Shown here in pieces: positions 26,446 through 36,186 of a stretch of 64,000 bases of DNA. The position numbers and the translations under genes were made by a program. This DNA is from Kordia zhangzhouensis (lineage in GTDB: Bacteria > Bacteroidota > Bacteroidia > Flavobacteriales > Flavobacteriaceae): positions 248,001 through 312,000 of the forward strand of contig NZ_LBMH01000004.1 in assembly GCF_001005305.1 (NCBI RefSeq). Reading direction: 5' to 3'. How positions within the stretch are numbered: position 1 is the first letter of the stretch; each line of letters starts with the position of its first letter. Under the pieces are notes generated by a model. It was not told the DNA's origin. It saw nothing but the letters and a program-made list of their open reading frames with translations, and ran no database searches.

Positions 26446-28962
26446 ATGAAAAAAATATTTCTAATTATTAGTTTTAACTTAGTTAGTTTATTGATGTTTT
26501 CACAAGGTTCACAAAACAATTGGTGGCACTTTGGCAACAATTCTTCAATAAACTTTAATACATCACCTCCAACTGTTGGCGTAAGTAATATAGATACTCA
26601 TGAAGGCACTTCCGCAATATCGGACAGCTTCGGAAATCTTTTATTTTATACTGATGGAGTGAAAATCTATAAACCAGATGGGCAAATAATGAGTGATGCT
26701 GCAAATAATACAAATTACTTTATGTCTGGTAATTATTCTTCTACGCAAAGCGCATTAATTGTTCCTGTTCCAGGTAACTTTATTGGAGATATAACATCTA
26801 AGTATTATGTGTTTACAATTGCAGAACTTGCAACAGAAAAAGTTAAATACTCAATTGTTGATATGAATGTAAATAATGGAACTGTAACAAACATCAATAC
26901 GAACTTGCCTAACGCAATGAATTTTTTAAATAATGATTGCGAAAAAATATTAGTTATAGGGGATTGTAATGGGATTGATTACTGGCTAATCACTCATGAA
27001 TACGGTAACAATAGATTTAAAGCCTATAAGATTTCGAGTTCTGGAATTTCAAGCCCGGTTATTTCAGAGACTGGAATGAATTATTCTGAGCCTGTAATTT
27101 TTTCAAATCCTGTCAATGCTACCAGTATTGGACAATTAAAGGCCTCAAGCGATGGGACAATGATTGCTTCTGCAATAAACTTAAGAGGTGTAGAACTATA
27201 TGATTTTGATAAGACTTCAGGTATAATTACATTAAAAGAAAATATTGTTAACTCTATTATTGTTGGAGGTATTCCAGTAGGAGAATCTTATGGTGTTGAA
27301 TTTTCATCAAATAATCAATACTTGTATTATACAACAGATGTTGATCAATTTGGTGTTATTGGGAGAGGTGTTTTTAGTTATAATATAGCCACGCCTTCTG
27401 TTCCGTCTATTAAAATTTCTAATTCAGGAGTACACTATTACAGAGCGTTGCAGATTGCACCAGACGGGAATATTTATGTTGCTAGAGTTGATAACTATTT
27501 AGGAATTATTAGCGATATTGATAATGGAGGTGTATACAATCATTATGGCTTAGAGTTAGCACCAGGTACAGGTTCAAAAATAGGATTACCAATTTTTGCT
27601 CCAGAGCTAACTAGCATTCAAATTGAGCTACCTTCTACAATATTTGTTTGTGACTCATTTGAGGAAATTTGTGGTCCAAATTCATCAAATAATAATTCAT
27701 TCTCCTATGAATGGTATGGTCCTGGTCATGATCCAACAGAAATTCTATTATTAGGAGAAGAAATGTGTTTTACACCTACACAAACTGGAAATTATTCTTT
27801 AATAATTACCGACGAAAATGGTTGTACAGCCAGTCATACAATCAACATAACAGACACCATACCACAACCCGATTTGGGAATTGTAGATTGTGAGCAAGCG
27901 CCATTTGGCAATATCAACATACTCAACCAAGATTTTGACAATCCTGATTATACCATTACTTGGTATCATAACGGACAAATTGTACAAGTAGGTGGCGAAA
28001 CATTGATGATGTCTATTGAACAAGGAGAAGTAACTGTAACCGTAGCTGTCGACGATTGTGAGCCAGGCTCTGATACTATTGAAATATATTGCTGCCCAGA
28101 TGATTTAGAAATTGTCATGAATTGCGAAACAGGACTGTTAGAAGTACAAAACTTACCAAGTAATATCACCATCAACACTATGTTTTGGGATTATGATTTC
28201 CAAACACTTCCAAATTCAAATAGTACTACGTATCAACCAACACAGGAAGGAGTGTATTCCTTTGGAATAATTTTTACGTTCCCAAATGGAGAAGAATGTC
28301 ATCACTTTATCCACTACGATTACAAAGAAGCGTACTGTTGTGACATTATCGGATCGCAAGCAAACGTTAGCTTACAAAATCCGAATAATAATTTTCACTA
28401 TGTGTCAGATACTAAGTACGGACCCATGGAAATTCCATCAATGTGCGAAAGAGTTGTTCTAGATGGTTCATTGAGCACTTGTGAAGATGGATATTTTATT
28501 TCTATTGCTGCATTTGATCCCGTTTCTTGGACTGATGATCCAGCAGTAAGTCCCAATCCTATTTATCAAGGATGGACGCAAGGACAAGCTCCTAATTACA
28601 TAGATTTAACGCAGCCACCGTTTAATATAACATTTACCAATCAAACCTATTACATGATACAATTTGCAGTAGGACCCAATTGGGATGATGAATATATTTT
28701 GTTTTGGTATGACTGTGATGCCAAAAGAGAAATGGTTGTGTCACCCAACCCAACTCAAGGCGAGTTTACCGTTTCTATGTCAAATAATGAGAAAGAAGGA
28801 GCTTTAGAAATCTTGGATTTATCGGGGAATAGTGTTTTTAGAGGAACTGTTTCGGGAGGTAAGCCTAGTCAAGTAAATATTTCTAAGGCTAAATCAGGAG
28901 TGTATTTTGTAAGAGTCTATATTGAAGGAGAAACCTACACTAAAAAAATACTAAAAAATTAA
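26446..28962 (+). CDS. secreted protein with T9SS type A sorting domain
   Basis: An 838-residue protein with a signal peptide (MKKIFLIISFNLVSLLMFSQ). An N-terminal repeat region (about 25-400) starts WWHFGNNSSINF and has bladed segments such as GNLLFYTDGVKIY, typical of beta-propellers in flavobacterial surface proteins. Ig/PKD-like and Cys-rich segments follow (EWYGPGHDPTE, CCPDDLEIVMNCETG, YCCDIIGSQ). The last about 75 residues (VSPNPTQGEFTVS to the KKILKN end) form a type A C-terminal signal, so it is exported by the type IX system and released or anchored. No enzyme motif seen. It follows the lanthipeptide-like gene by 92 bp and ends at a terminator. Confidence 0.87.
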   Translation: MKKIFLIISFNLVSLLMFSQGSQNNWWHFGNNSSINFNTSPPTVGVSNIDTHEGTSAISDSFGNLLFYTDGVKIYKPDGQIMSDAANNTNYFMSGNYSSTQSALIVPVPGNFIGDITSKYYVFTIAELATEKVKYSIVDMNVNNGTVTNINTNLPNAMNFLNNDCEKILVIGDCNGIDYWLITHEYGNNRFKAYKISSSGISSPVISETGMNYSEPVIFSNPVNATSIGQLKASSDGTMIASAINLRGVELYDFDKTSGIITLKENIVNSIIVGGIPVGESYGVEFSSNNQYLYYTTDVDQFGVIGRGVFSYNIATPSVPSIKISNSGVHYYRALQIAPDGNIYVARVDNYLGIISDIDNGGVYNHYGLELAPGTGSKIGLPIFAPELTSIQIELPSTIFVCDSFEEICGPNSSNNNSFSYEWYGPGHDPTEILLLGEEMCFTPTQTGNYSLIITDENGCTASHTINITDTIPQPDLGIVDCEQAPFGNINILNQDFDNPDYTITWYHNGQIVQVGGETLMMSIEQGEVTVTVAVDDCEPGSDTIEIYCCPDDLEIVMNCETGLLEVQNLPSNITINTMFWDYDFQTLPNSNSTTYQPTQEGVYSFGIIFTFPNGEECHHFIHYDYKEAYCCDIIGSQANVSLQNPNNNFHYVSDTKYGPMEIPSMCERVVLDGSLSTCEDGYFISIAAFDPVSWTDDPAVSPNPIYQGWTQGQAPNYIDLTQPPFNITFTNQTYYMIQFAVGPNWDDEYILFWYDCDAKREMVVSPNPTQGEFTVSMSNNEKEGALEILDLSGNSVFRGTVSGGKPSQVNISKAKSGVYFVRVYIEGETYTKKILKN

Positions 28963-28985
28963 TTAAAAACATTTTCTTATAAAAG

Positions 28986-29014
28986 GCAGTGGTATTTTGA
29001 TATCACTGCTTTTA
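28986..29014 (+). terminator. rho-independent terminator after the T9SS protein
   Basis: GCAGTGGTAT (28986-28995) pairs with ATATCACTGC (29000-29009) through ten bases including one G-U, with loop TTTG, then TTTTA. Confidence 0.88.
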
Positions 29015-29111
29015 TGATGAATAAATTTGACTAAATCAGGTTTGAAAATTGTTTCAATCTATTTTTGTCAGAGATTAATTTTTGGAGCTAAACTTAGATT
29101 GTTTCCTACAA

Positions 29112-30131
29112 TCAAACTCTAAATGTTGATTGTCTAACAATCAAATTTGTACGTAGTTCTATTGTTTTATACGACAAACTATCACTTTCAATTTCTTCAA
29201 TTAAGTATTTTACAGCTGTTTTTCCCATCTTATTACCAGGTTGATCAATTGTAGTTAAGTTTGGTTCAATAATCGTGGAATTAACAGAATTGCTAAAGCC
29301 TACAACAGCAATTTCTTCTGGAATTTTTATGTTGAATTTTTTAAGTACCTTAATTACACCAATAGCACAACTATCTGTAATGGCAAAAATGGCATCAGGT
29401 TTTTGTTGCAATGTCAGGATGATATTTGTCAATCGTTTTCCTTGTTCTAAGGAAATATCTTCTGTACTCAAGATTAACTTTTCATCAATAGGAATGGCAT
29501 TGTCTTTTAAAGCTTGTAAATACCCTTCAAAACGTTTTTCAGAGTTGAACGAATTTTCGGTTTCTTTAAAAATAGCAATGCGTTTTTTTCCTAAATTGAT
29601 TAAATGCTCAACGGCATTATAAGCAGCTTGTTTATCATTTATAATAACTTGTGTACAAGGAATTTTGTTAGATACTTTGTCAAATAATACCAAAGGAATA
29701 CGATCCAAAACGTTTAAAATATCTTTCACATCTTTGGTTCTTCGTGTTAAACATAGTAAAATTCCTTCAACACCAAACTGAATCATGGTGTTAAGCATTT
29801 CATTTTGTTTCTCAAAATTGTTTTTCGATTCGGAAATAATAACTCTATATCCATGAAGTTCGGCAGTTTCTAAAATTCCTTCTAAAATTGTTGAGGTGTA
29901 ATAATGTGAAATTTTAGGAACTACTACACCAATAATACGTGTGCGATGACTGCGAAAACCTTTTGCAAATATATTAGGTTGATAATGTAGCTCCTTGGCA
30001 ATTTTTTGTACGTTCTTCTTGGTTTCTGGATTGATGTCTGAATGGTTGTTAAGAGCTCTAGAAACTGTTGAAGTGGATAACCCTAAGCGTTTGGCAATAT
30101 CTTTTAGAGTAGCACTGCTTTTTTTCTTCAT
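29112..30131 (-). CDS. LacI-family regulator of the putative glycosylglycerate locus
   Basis: A 339-residue repressor with the N-terminal helix-turn-helix (TLKDIAKRLGLSTSTVSRAL), the hinge, and a sugar-binding core (VEGILLCLTRR, PDAIFAITDSCAIG, TIDQPGNKMGK). It is divergent from the TonB receptor gene, and the gap contains a perfect 26-bp palindrome that is its likely operator. The inducer may be a glycosylglycerate, mannose/glucose or glycerate derivative, given the downstream enzymes; this is inference from context. Confidence 0.93.
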   Translation of the reverse strand: MKKKSSATLKDIAKRLGLSTSTVSRALNNHSDINPETKKNVQKIAKELHYQPNIFAKGFRSHRTRIIGVVVPKISHYYTSTILEGILETAELHGYRVIISESKNNFEKQNEMLNTMIQFGVEGILLCLTRRTKDVKDILNVLDRIPLVLFDKVSNKIPCTQVIINDKQAAYNAVEHLINLGKKRIAIFKETENSFNSEKRFEGYLQALKDNAIPIDEKLILSTEDISLEQGKRLTNIILTLQQKPDAIFAITDSCAIGVIKVLKKFNIKIPEEIAVVGFSNSVNSTIIEPNLTTIDQPGNKMGKTAVKYLIEEIESDSLSYKTIELRTNLIVRQSTFRV

Positions 30132-30184
30132 AAAAAATGATAAAGTAACTTAATTACTCAAATGTAAATTTTTAAATTGCAAAT

Positions 30185-30210
30185 TGCAAACGTTCCCGGG
30201 AACGTTTGCA
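30185..30210. promoter_or_regulatory. 26-bp perfect palindrome, LacI-type operator
   Basis: Half-site TGCAAACGTTCCC (30185-30197) is followed directly by its reverse complement GGGAACGTTTGCA (30198-30210). It lies between the LacI gene and receptor, 90 bp before the latter's start. The core AACGTTCCCGGGAACGTT differs from the operator of the first locus, so cross-talk is unlikely. Confidence 0.87.
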
Positions 30211-30300
30211 TAACTTTCGTTTAACATTTTCGTAAAAATGAGGTTATACTTATGTTAATATTGCAGTATAATCAACTATTAATTATTAAATCAACAAAAT

Positions 30301-32895
30301 ATGGGAAAAACTATTTTTACTCTTCTTTGTGTATTAACATTCTTTACGGGAATGGCGCAAACTGAGATTTCTGGTAGTGTGAAAGATGAAACCGGAACTC
30401 CAATCCCAGGTGCGAACGTTTCTATAAAAGGAGGCTCATCAGGAGCAGCAACTAACTTTGATGGAAATTTTTCATTCACTTCAAATTTAACAGGAAAACA
30501 AACTATTTTAGTTTCATATGTTGGATATGAAACTTTTCAAAAACAAATAGAGTTAAGTGGAGCTGCTATTAAGTTAGATATTATTCTTAAACAAGGAGGA
30601 AATGCGCTATCGGCAGTATTGCTTACAGCAACTTCTACAACGCGTTCTCAAAAAGAAACACCATTATCCATTACTTCTTTTGGGGTAAAAGAACTTTCAA
30701 AACTAAATACGAGTAGCCAAGCAGATGTTTTAAGAAGTGTTCCAGGAATTACCGCAGAAGGTGGTGGTGGAGAAGTTGCTTCCAATATTTTTGTAAGAGG
30801 ATTGCCTTCCGGAGGACAATATCAATTTAATCCTTTACAAATTGATGGCATGCCTGTATTAAGTACTTTTGGATTAAATTCTTCTGCTCATGATGTGTAT
30901 TTTAGAAATGATATTGGAATTAAAAGCTTAGAATTTGTTCGCGGAGGTTCTTCAATTTTATATGGAGTAGGTTCTGTTGCAGGAATTATTAATTATACAA
31001 GTATCACGGGAGGAAGTCAACAAAAAACAACCATTCGTACAGAATTGGCTTCTAATTCAAGATATAAAGCTGACTTTGTGACAAGTGGGCCACTGGGAGG
31101 AGAAAATTCAAAAACGTTCTATGCACTATCAGGTTTTTATCGTTATGATGAAGGACCATTAAAAACTGGATTGGCTACAGAAGGTTTTCAATTGCGCGGA
31201 AACATCAAACACGTAACAGATAACGGATCTATTACATTTTCAGGACAATGGATTGATGACACGGTACAATTCTTTTTACCATATCCTTTAGAAGGAGGAT
31301 CGCGTAATCGCCCTACAGGAAATGATGGGGAAGAAATTAGAACATTGCAAACTGCAGCAGCAGCAGATATAGCATATATGACACCAGATGGAATTTATCG
31401 CTCACCTATTGAAGATGGAGTAGCAACCAAAGGAGGTTATTTCTTAACAAACTTTAAGCATCGTTTTTCTGATGACCTAAAATTAGACGCAAAACTAAGA
31501 TACTCTCGTTACAAGCATCAGTTCAATTTATTCCTTGATGGTAGTGGCGTGAGTGGTGCTAAAGTAGTAGAAACTCAACAAGAATATTTGGATGCTCGTG
31601 GATTAACTTCTGGAACGTTTACCTACTTAAATGGACAGCCTTTGGCAGCAAACGCATTGTTATTTGAAAATAGAATTTTAGATAGAAATAGACCTTTGGA
31701 AGAATTAATGGCAGATATTAAATTCACCAAAAAAGCAGGAAACCATAGTATTACACTGGGAACATTCATGTCTAGATCGCAAGCTGGAGATTTTAATGTA
31801 ATTACAAACTATTTAGGAGAATTCAACGACAGACCACGCTTGGTAAATGTTTCAGGATATACTATTAATGGAGTTACCAATAGAGGAACGGCTTATACTA
31901 ATAGAAATATTTCTAGTAATAAAATAGCTGTGTTCTTAACAGATGAGATCAAGTTAGATCGCTGGAATTTAGATATTGGAGTTCGTTATGAAAGAGCTTC
32001 GGGCGATATTGAAGTGGAAGGAACAGATACTTTTCAAGTAGACAATACTGGAATTAGCAATTTGGATAATGTGGTATGGGGAAATGGTAGTTTTACAAGA
32101 GGACATGTTGCAGCAGACGATTTTGCAGTAGCTTTGGCAGCTTTGTATAAAGTGACAGATGATTTGAGTGCGTATGGAAACTTCTCAAGAGGATATTTCT
32201 TTCCAGAACTAAGAGGGACACGTTTTGATGGTTTTGGAAATCCTTCATCGTACGAAACTGAAAAAATTACTCAGGGAGAACTTGGAGTAAAATATTCAAA
32301 AAATAAATTTTCAGGAACTGCTGCTTTATACTCAGTAAGTTTAAAAGACCGTCGCTCAATAAGTTTCGTAAATGCACCAGGAGGTGGATTTATTGAAGAA
32401 GTGGACACACAAGACACGAGTACATTTGGATTTGAAGGAACTTGGAGTTGGGCATTTGCCAAAGATTTTGATTTTGCGGGTTCATTAACATATCAAAGTC
32501 ATGAAATCACTAAATCTGAAAGCAATCCAGAATTTGAAGGAAACGAATTAAGAAGACAACCTAATATTTTAAGTACCCTTTCTCTAAATTACGACAATTC
32601 AAAGTTTGACGCAGGAATTATCTACAATTATACTGGTAAAAAATTCTCAAATGATGCCAATTCTATTGAGCTTGACGCTATTGGACTTGCAAACTTGAAT
32701 TTAGGGTATACATTTGATTTAGGAGAAAATGGAGAAACAATGCGCCTTGGAACACAGGTTTTTAACTTGTTCAATTCTGATGGAATTACGGAAGGTTCTC
32801 CACGTTTGAACAACAATCAAACAGAAGAAGAATTTTTTGTTGGAAGGCCAGTATTGCCAACAAGAGTATTCTTTAATGCTACATTCAACTTCTAA
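30301..32895 (+). CDS. TonB-dependent receptor, sugar locus 2
   Basis: An 864-residue outer-membrane receptor with a signal peptide ending at MAQ (about residue 20), a CarboxypepD_reg-like domain (EISGSVKDETGTPIPGANVS), a plug (LRSVPGITAEGGGGEVASN, SLEFVRGGSSILYG) and a barrel closing with FNATFNF. It resembles the receptor of the first sugar locus in length, plan and lack of SusD. The substrate is probably the small glycosylated solute hydrolysed by the next gene. A 12-bp hairpin lies between the two genes. Confidence 0.92.
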   Translation: MGKTIFTLLCVLTFFTGMAQTEISGSVKDETGTPIPGANVSIKGGSSGAATNFDGNFSFTSNLTGKQTILVSYVGYETFQKQIELSGAAIKLDIILKQGGNALSAVLLTATSTTRSQKETPLSITSFGVKELSKLNTSSQADVLRSVPGITAEGGGGEVASNIFVRGLPSGGQYQFNPLQIDGMPVLSTFGLNSSAHDVYFRNDIGIKSLEFVRGGSSILYGVGSVAGIINYTSITGGSQQKTTIRTELASNSRYKADFVTSGPLGGENSKTFYALSGFYRYDEGPLKTGLATEGFQLRGNIKHVTDNGSITFSGQWIDDTVQFFLPYPLEGGSRNRPTGNDGEEIRTLQTAAAADIAYMTPDGIYRSPIEDGVATKGGYFLTNFKHRFSDDLKLDAKLRYSRYKHQFNLFLDGSGVSGAKVVETQQEYLDARGLTSGTFTYLNGQPLAANALLFENRILDRNRPLEELMADIKFTKKAGNHSITLGTFMSRSQAGDFNVITNYLGEFNDRPRLVNVSGYTINGVTNRGTAYTNRNISSNKIAVFLTDEIKLDRWNLDIGVRYERASGDIEVEGTDTFQVDNTGISNLDNVVWGNGSFTRGHVAADDFAVALAALYKVTDDLSAYGNFSRGYFFPELRGTRFDGFGNPSSYETEKITQGELGVKYSKNKFSGTAALYSVSLKDRRSISFVNAPGGGFIEEVDTQDTSTFGFEGTWSWAFAKDFDFAGSLTYQSHEITKSESNPEFEGNELRRQPNILSTLSLNYDNSKFDAGIIYNYTGKKFSNDANSIELDAIGLANLNLGYTFDLGENGETMRLGTQVFNLFNSDGITEGSPRLNNNQTEEEFFVGRPVLPTRVFFNATFNF

Positions 32896-32926
32896 TAATA
32901 CATATTGATTAGCTTTATTTACGAAC

Positions 32927-32966
32927 AACTCACCACAAGCTTTACATATGTATTGTGGTGGGTTTT
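32927..32966 (+). terminator. hairpin between receptor and glycosidase genes
   Basis: AACTCACCACAA (32927-32938) pairs with TTGTGGTGGGTT (32953-32964), twelve base pairs with one G-U, around a 14-base loop, followed by TT and then CC. It may limit transcription past the receptor, as the hairpin of the first locus does. Confidence 0.7.
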
Positions 32967-33038
32967 CCTAATGGAAAATGAGTAAAGCCATCTAACTATT
33001 ACAACCTAAATTATTTATTATACTAAATATCATTACGT

Positions 33039-34337
33039 TTGAAAGAATTACAAGAAAAAGCGGTGAAAGTGCTAGAAAAAAACTGGAAAAATGGTTTCAG
33101 CATTCCCTGTGAAGGATTATATCCATTTCAATGGAATTGGGATTCAGGCTTTATAGCTATAGGACTGGCACATGTAGACATGGAAAAAGCAATTCAAGAA
33201 ATGGAAACATTGCTAGACGCGCAATGGGAAAACGGTTTTATTCCTCACATTATATTTCATACAGAAACAGATTCTTATTTTCCGGGAGCTGATTTTCATT
33301 GTTCTCACTTGCATCCATCAGCGTCAAAAAAATATAAATCTACTGGAATGACGCAACCACCAGTAGCAGGATTTGCATTACACAAATTATATACAATAAG
33401 CAAGGACTCAAAAAATACACTGTTGAAAATAGCACCATTGCTTGATAAAGTCTATAAAAACCATCAATATTTTTACAATCATCGAGATATTCATAATGAG
33501 GGATTGGTATATATTTATCATAACTGGGAATCGGGTACAGACAACTCTCCTTTATGGGATGATATTTTTAGTACGATGCAATCGCCTGAATTTACTTTTG
33601 AGCGAAGAGACACAACCCATGTAGATGCATCGCAACGTCCTTCGAAGAAAGAATATGATCATTACTTAAATATCATAGAAATAGCAAAAGAGCACAATTA
33701 TAGTGACGAAAAAATAGCGGAGTTATCTCCATTTTTAGTTCAAGATCCATTATTTAATACGATGCTAATAAAATCAAACGAAAGTTTGATTAAAATGTAT
33801 AAGATTTTAGGAAATAATGAAGAAAAAATTCAACAATTGGAAACTTGGCAACAAAAAAGTATTCAGTCATTCAATAAAAAATTATTTAATGAAGAATTAG
33901 GTGCTTACATTCATTATGATTTAAGGAATAATACACCATTAAATCATATTTCATCTTCATCATTTACACCATTATATGCAGGTATTCCAAGCAAAGAAAG
34001 AGCTCTAATTTTACTAAAAACAATGATAGAGAAGTTTGGAAATGACCACCAGTACCTTTGCGCTTCTTTTGATCCGACAAGCGAACGTTATAATCCGAAA
34101 AAATATTGGCGAGGACCTGTTTGGATTAATGTAAATTGGATTATTTACAATGGCTTAAAAAAGTACGGATTTTCAGTAGTTGCAGAAAGAGTTAAAAATG
34201 ATTCATTAGCATTAGTTGAAAAATATGGATTCTATGAGTATTTTGATGCACGAAAAAATGAAGAAACAACAGGTTATGGCGGAAATAATTTCTCGTGGAC
34301 AGCCGCTTTATTAATTGACATGTTGAACAACCACTAA
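33039..34337 (+). CDS. GH63-type glycosidase, probable mannosylglycerate/glucosylglycerate hydrolase
   Basis: A 432-residue (alpha/alpha)6 hydrolase, close to the length of bacterial mannosylglycerate hydrolases (MgH). Matching segments are PFQWNWDSGFIAIGLAHVD near residue 28, then AQWENGFIPHIIFH, YFPGADF, YHNWESGTDNSP and, near the C-terminus, KYWRGPVWINVNWIIYNGL and NFSWTAALLIDML. The start codon appears to be TTG at 33039. MgH yields mannose and D-glycerate; a related clade splits glucosylglycerate. The glycerate kinase two genes downstream fits either. Other GH63 or trehalase-like activities cannot be ruled out. No signal peptide, so it acts in the cytoplasm on imported substrate. Confidence 0.78.
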   Translation: MKELQEKAVKVLEKNWKNGFSIPCEGLYPFQWNWDSGFIAIGLAHVDMEKAIQEMETLLDAQWENGFIPHIIFHTETDSYFPGADFHCSHLHPSASKKYKSTGMTQPPVAGFALHKLYTISKDSKNTLLKIAPLLDKVYKNHQYFYNHRDIHNEGLVYIYHNWESGTDNSPLWDDIFSTMQSPEFTFERRDTTHVDASQRPSKKEYDHYLNIIEIAKEHNYSDEKIAELSPFLVQDPLFNTMLIKSNESLIKMYKILGNNEEKIQQLETWQQKSIQSFNKKLFNEELGAYIHYDLRNNTPLNHISSSSFTPLYAGIPSKERALILLKTMIEKFGNDHQYLCASFDPTSERYNPKKYWRGPVWINVNWIIYNGLKKYGFSVVAERVKNDSLALVEKYGFYEYFDARKNEETTGYGGNNFSWTAALLIDMLNNH

Positions 34338-34349
34338 CACTCCAAATAC

Positions 34350-36002
34350 ATGAACTGGCTTGACTATACAATCATCATAGCATATATTATCTTCTTCCTT
34401 GGAATGGGATACTTCTTTAAGGAAAATAAAGATTCTAAAGATTATTTTCTTGGAGGAAAAAGCTTAGGATGGTTTCCGTTGAGCCTTTCCACAATGGCGA
34501 CACAATTATCGGCCATTAGTTTTATATCGGCACCAGCTTTTGTCGGACTAAAATTGAATGGAGGAATGAAATGGCTCACATTTGAATTTGCAGTGCCTTT
34601 AGCGATGATTTTTATTATGATTGTTATTGTGCCACCATTATTTCGATCAGGAGTTGTTAGTATTTATGAATTTGTTGAAAGACGATTCAGTACATCTACC
34701 CGTTTAGTGTTAAGTATTGTATTTCAAATTAGTCGTGCGCTAGGAACAGGTGTAATGGTATATACAATAGCGATAATATTACAAGCTGTATTACATATTG
34801 ATTTTGCATACACAATATTGATTATTAGTGTTATAACTATTGTTTATTCTTGGCAAGGAGGTATGAAAGCTGTCGTTTGGGGAGATGCAATACAAATGAT
34901 TATACTTTTTGGAGGATTACTAATCTGTTTGTATTATGGCTGGAATTTACTACACGAAAATGGAGGGTTGCCAAATGGTTTTGACCCGAATCGATTACAA
35001 GTAATCGATTTTAATTTGGGCATAGGAAAAGACAATGAATATGGTATTTTACCAATGATTTTTGGAGGATTCTTTTTATATGCTTCTTATTACGGATGCG
35101 ATCAAACGCAAGCACAACGTTTATTATCGAGTAAAGACGAAAAAACAGTGCGTAATTTGTTGTTAGTGAATGGATTGTTTCGTTTTCCTGTGGTGTTGGT
35201 CTATTGTTTAATGGGACTAATTATAGGAGGATTTATTACCATTGCTCCAGACTTTTTACAAGAAATAGCGACAACCACTCAACAACATTTCCCAGAAGAA
35301 TTTGCAAAAAATGGAATCAAAGCAGATTTAATGTTGCCTGTATTCATCATGAACTATTTGCCACATGGATTAATCGGCATCTTAATGGTTGGTATATTAT
35401 CTGCCGCAATGTCGTCATTGAGTTCAACCATAAATTCTCTATCAGCCGTTACTGTGGAAGACTTTTTTAACAGAGGAACAAAAAAATTAGATAACAAAAA
35501 ATATATGACTATTTCTAAAATATCAGTTGTTTTTTGGGGAATAGTTTGTATTGCTAGCGCATTTTTATTTGGAGGAAGTAAAAGTGCTGTCATTGAAATC
35601 ATCAATGCAATTGGATCGGTATTTTATGGCCCGGTCTTAGTTACCTTTATTTTGGCTTTCTTTTCTAAAAAAGTCAATCATATAGGAATGAATGCAGGAA
35701 TTATTTCAGCAGTAGTAATCAACCTAATATTTTCAAAAACGATGCAAGAAATTTTTGGAATCAATCTTGGCGTTGAAATTTTTTGGATTTGGTTAAATGT
35801 TACCGGAGTTTGCATCGCATTAGTGGTTTCATATGTCGTAAGTTACTTAACAAAAACAACGCATATAAAAACAGTTGAAAATTTAGAAATGACTGTTAAA
35901 AAAGAAGATTTTTTTACAAAAGAAGTGTACATATTGGTTGCTTTTTTTGTGCTGATTCTCATCATCAGCTACTACATACCAACTCTCTTAAATAGTTTTT
36001 AA
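34350..36002 (+). CDS. sodium:solute symporter (SSS family), first
   Basis: A 550-residue LeuT-fold symporter of the SSS family with about 13-14 helices. It begins WLDYTIIIAYIIFFLGMGYF, followed by SKDYFLGGKSLGWFPLSLS, then ATQLSAISFISAPAFVG, as in SLC5-type carriers; later AAMSSLSSTINSLSAVTVED is the Na+-site helix signature. It starts 13 bp after the glycosidase stop and probably moves the intact substrate across the inner membrane with sodium. A loop segment (HFPEEFAKNGIKADLMLPVF) is charged and unusually long. Confidence 0.9.
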   Translation: MNWLDYTIIIAYIIFFLGMGYFFKENKDSKDYFLGGKSLGWFPLSLSTMATQLSAISFISAPAFVGLKLNGGMKWLTFEFAVPLAMIFIMIVIVPPLFRSGVVSIYEFVERRFSTSTRLVLSIVFQISRALGTGVMVYTIAIILQAVLHIDFAYTILIISVITIVYSWQGGMKAVVWGDAIQMIILFGGLLICLYYGWNLLHENGGLPNGFDPNRLQVIDFNLGIGKDNEYGILPMIFGGFFLYASYYGCDQTQAQRLLSSKDEKTVRNLLLVNGLFRFPVVLVYCLMGLIIGGFITIAPDFLQEIATTTQQHFPEEFAKNGIKADLMLPVFIMNYLPHGLIGILMVGILSAAMSSLSSTINSLSAVTVEDFFNRGTKKLDNKKYMTISKISVVFWGIVCIASAFLFGGSKSAVIEIINAIGSVFYGPVLVTFILAFFSKKVNHIGMNAGIISAVVINLIFSKTMQEIFGINLGVEIFWIWLNVTGVCIALVVSYVVSYLTKTTHIKTVENLEMTVKKEDFFTKEVYILVAFFVLILIISYYIPTLLNSF

Positions 36003-36186
36003 TTCAACAAGTGCATGGCAAGCGATAAAGGTTCATGATAATTATTTTAGATCAATATTGTCAGAAGGTATTTTTCTTAAAAATATGATGAAAAGCGTTT
36101 ACTCTTAAGTGTTAATTCTAAGTGAAATAGTGAACATCTGTCATGCACTTATTACCTTTAGTATTAAAATTAGAAAATTCAATCGT

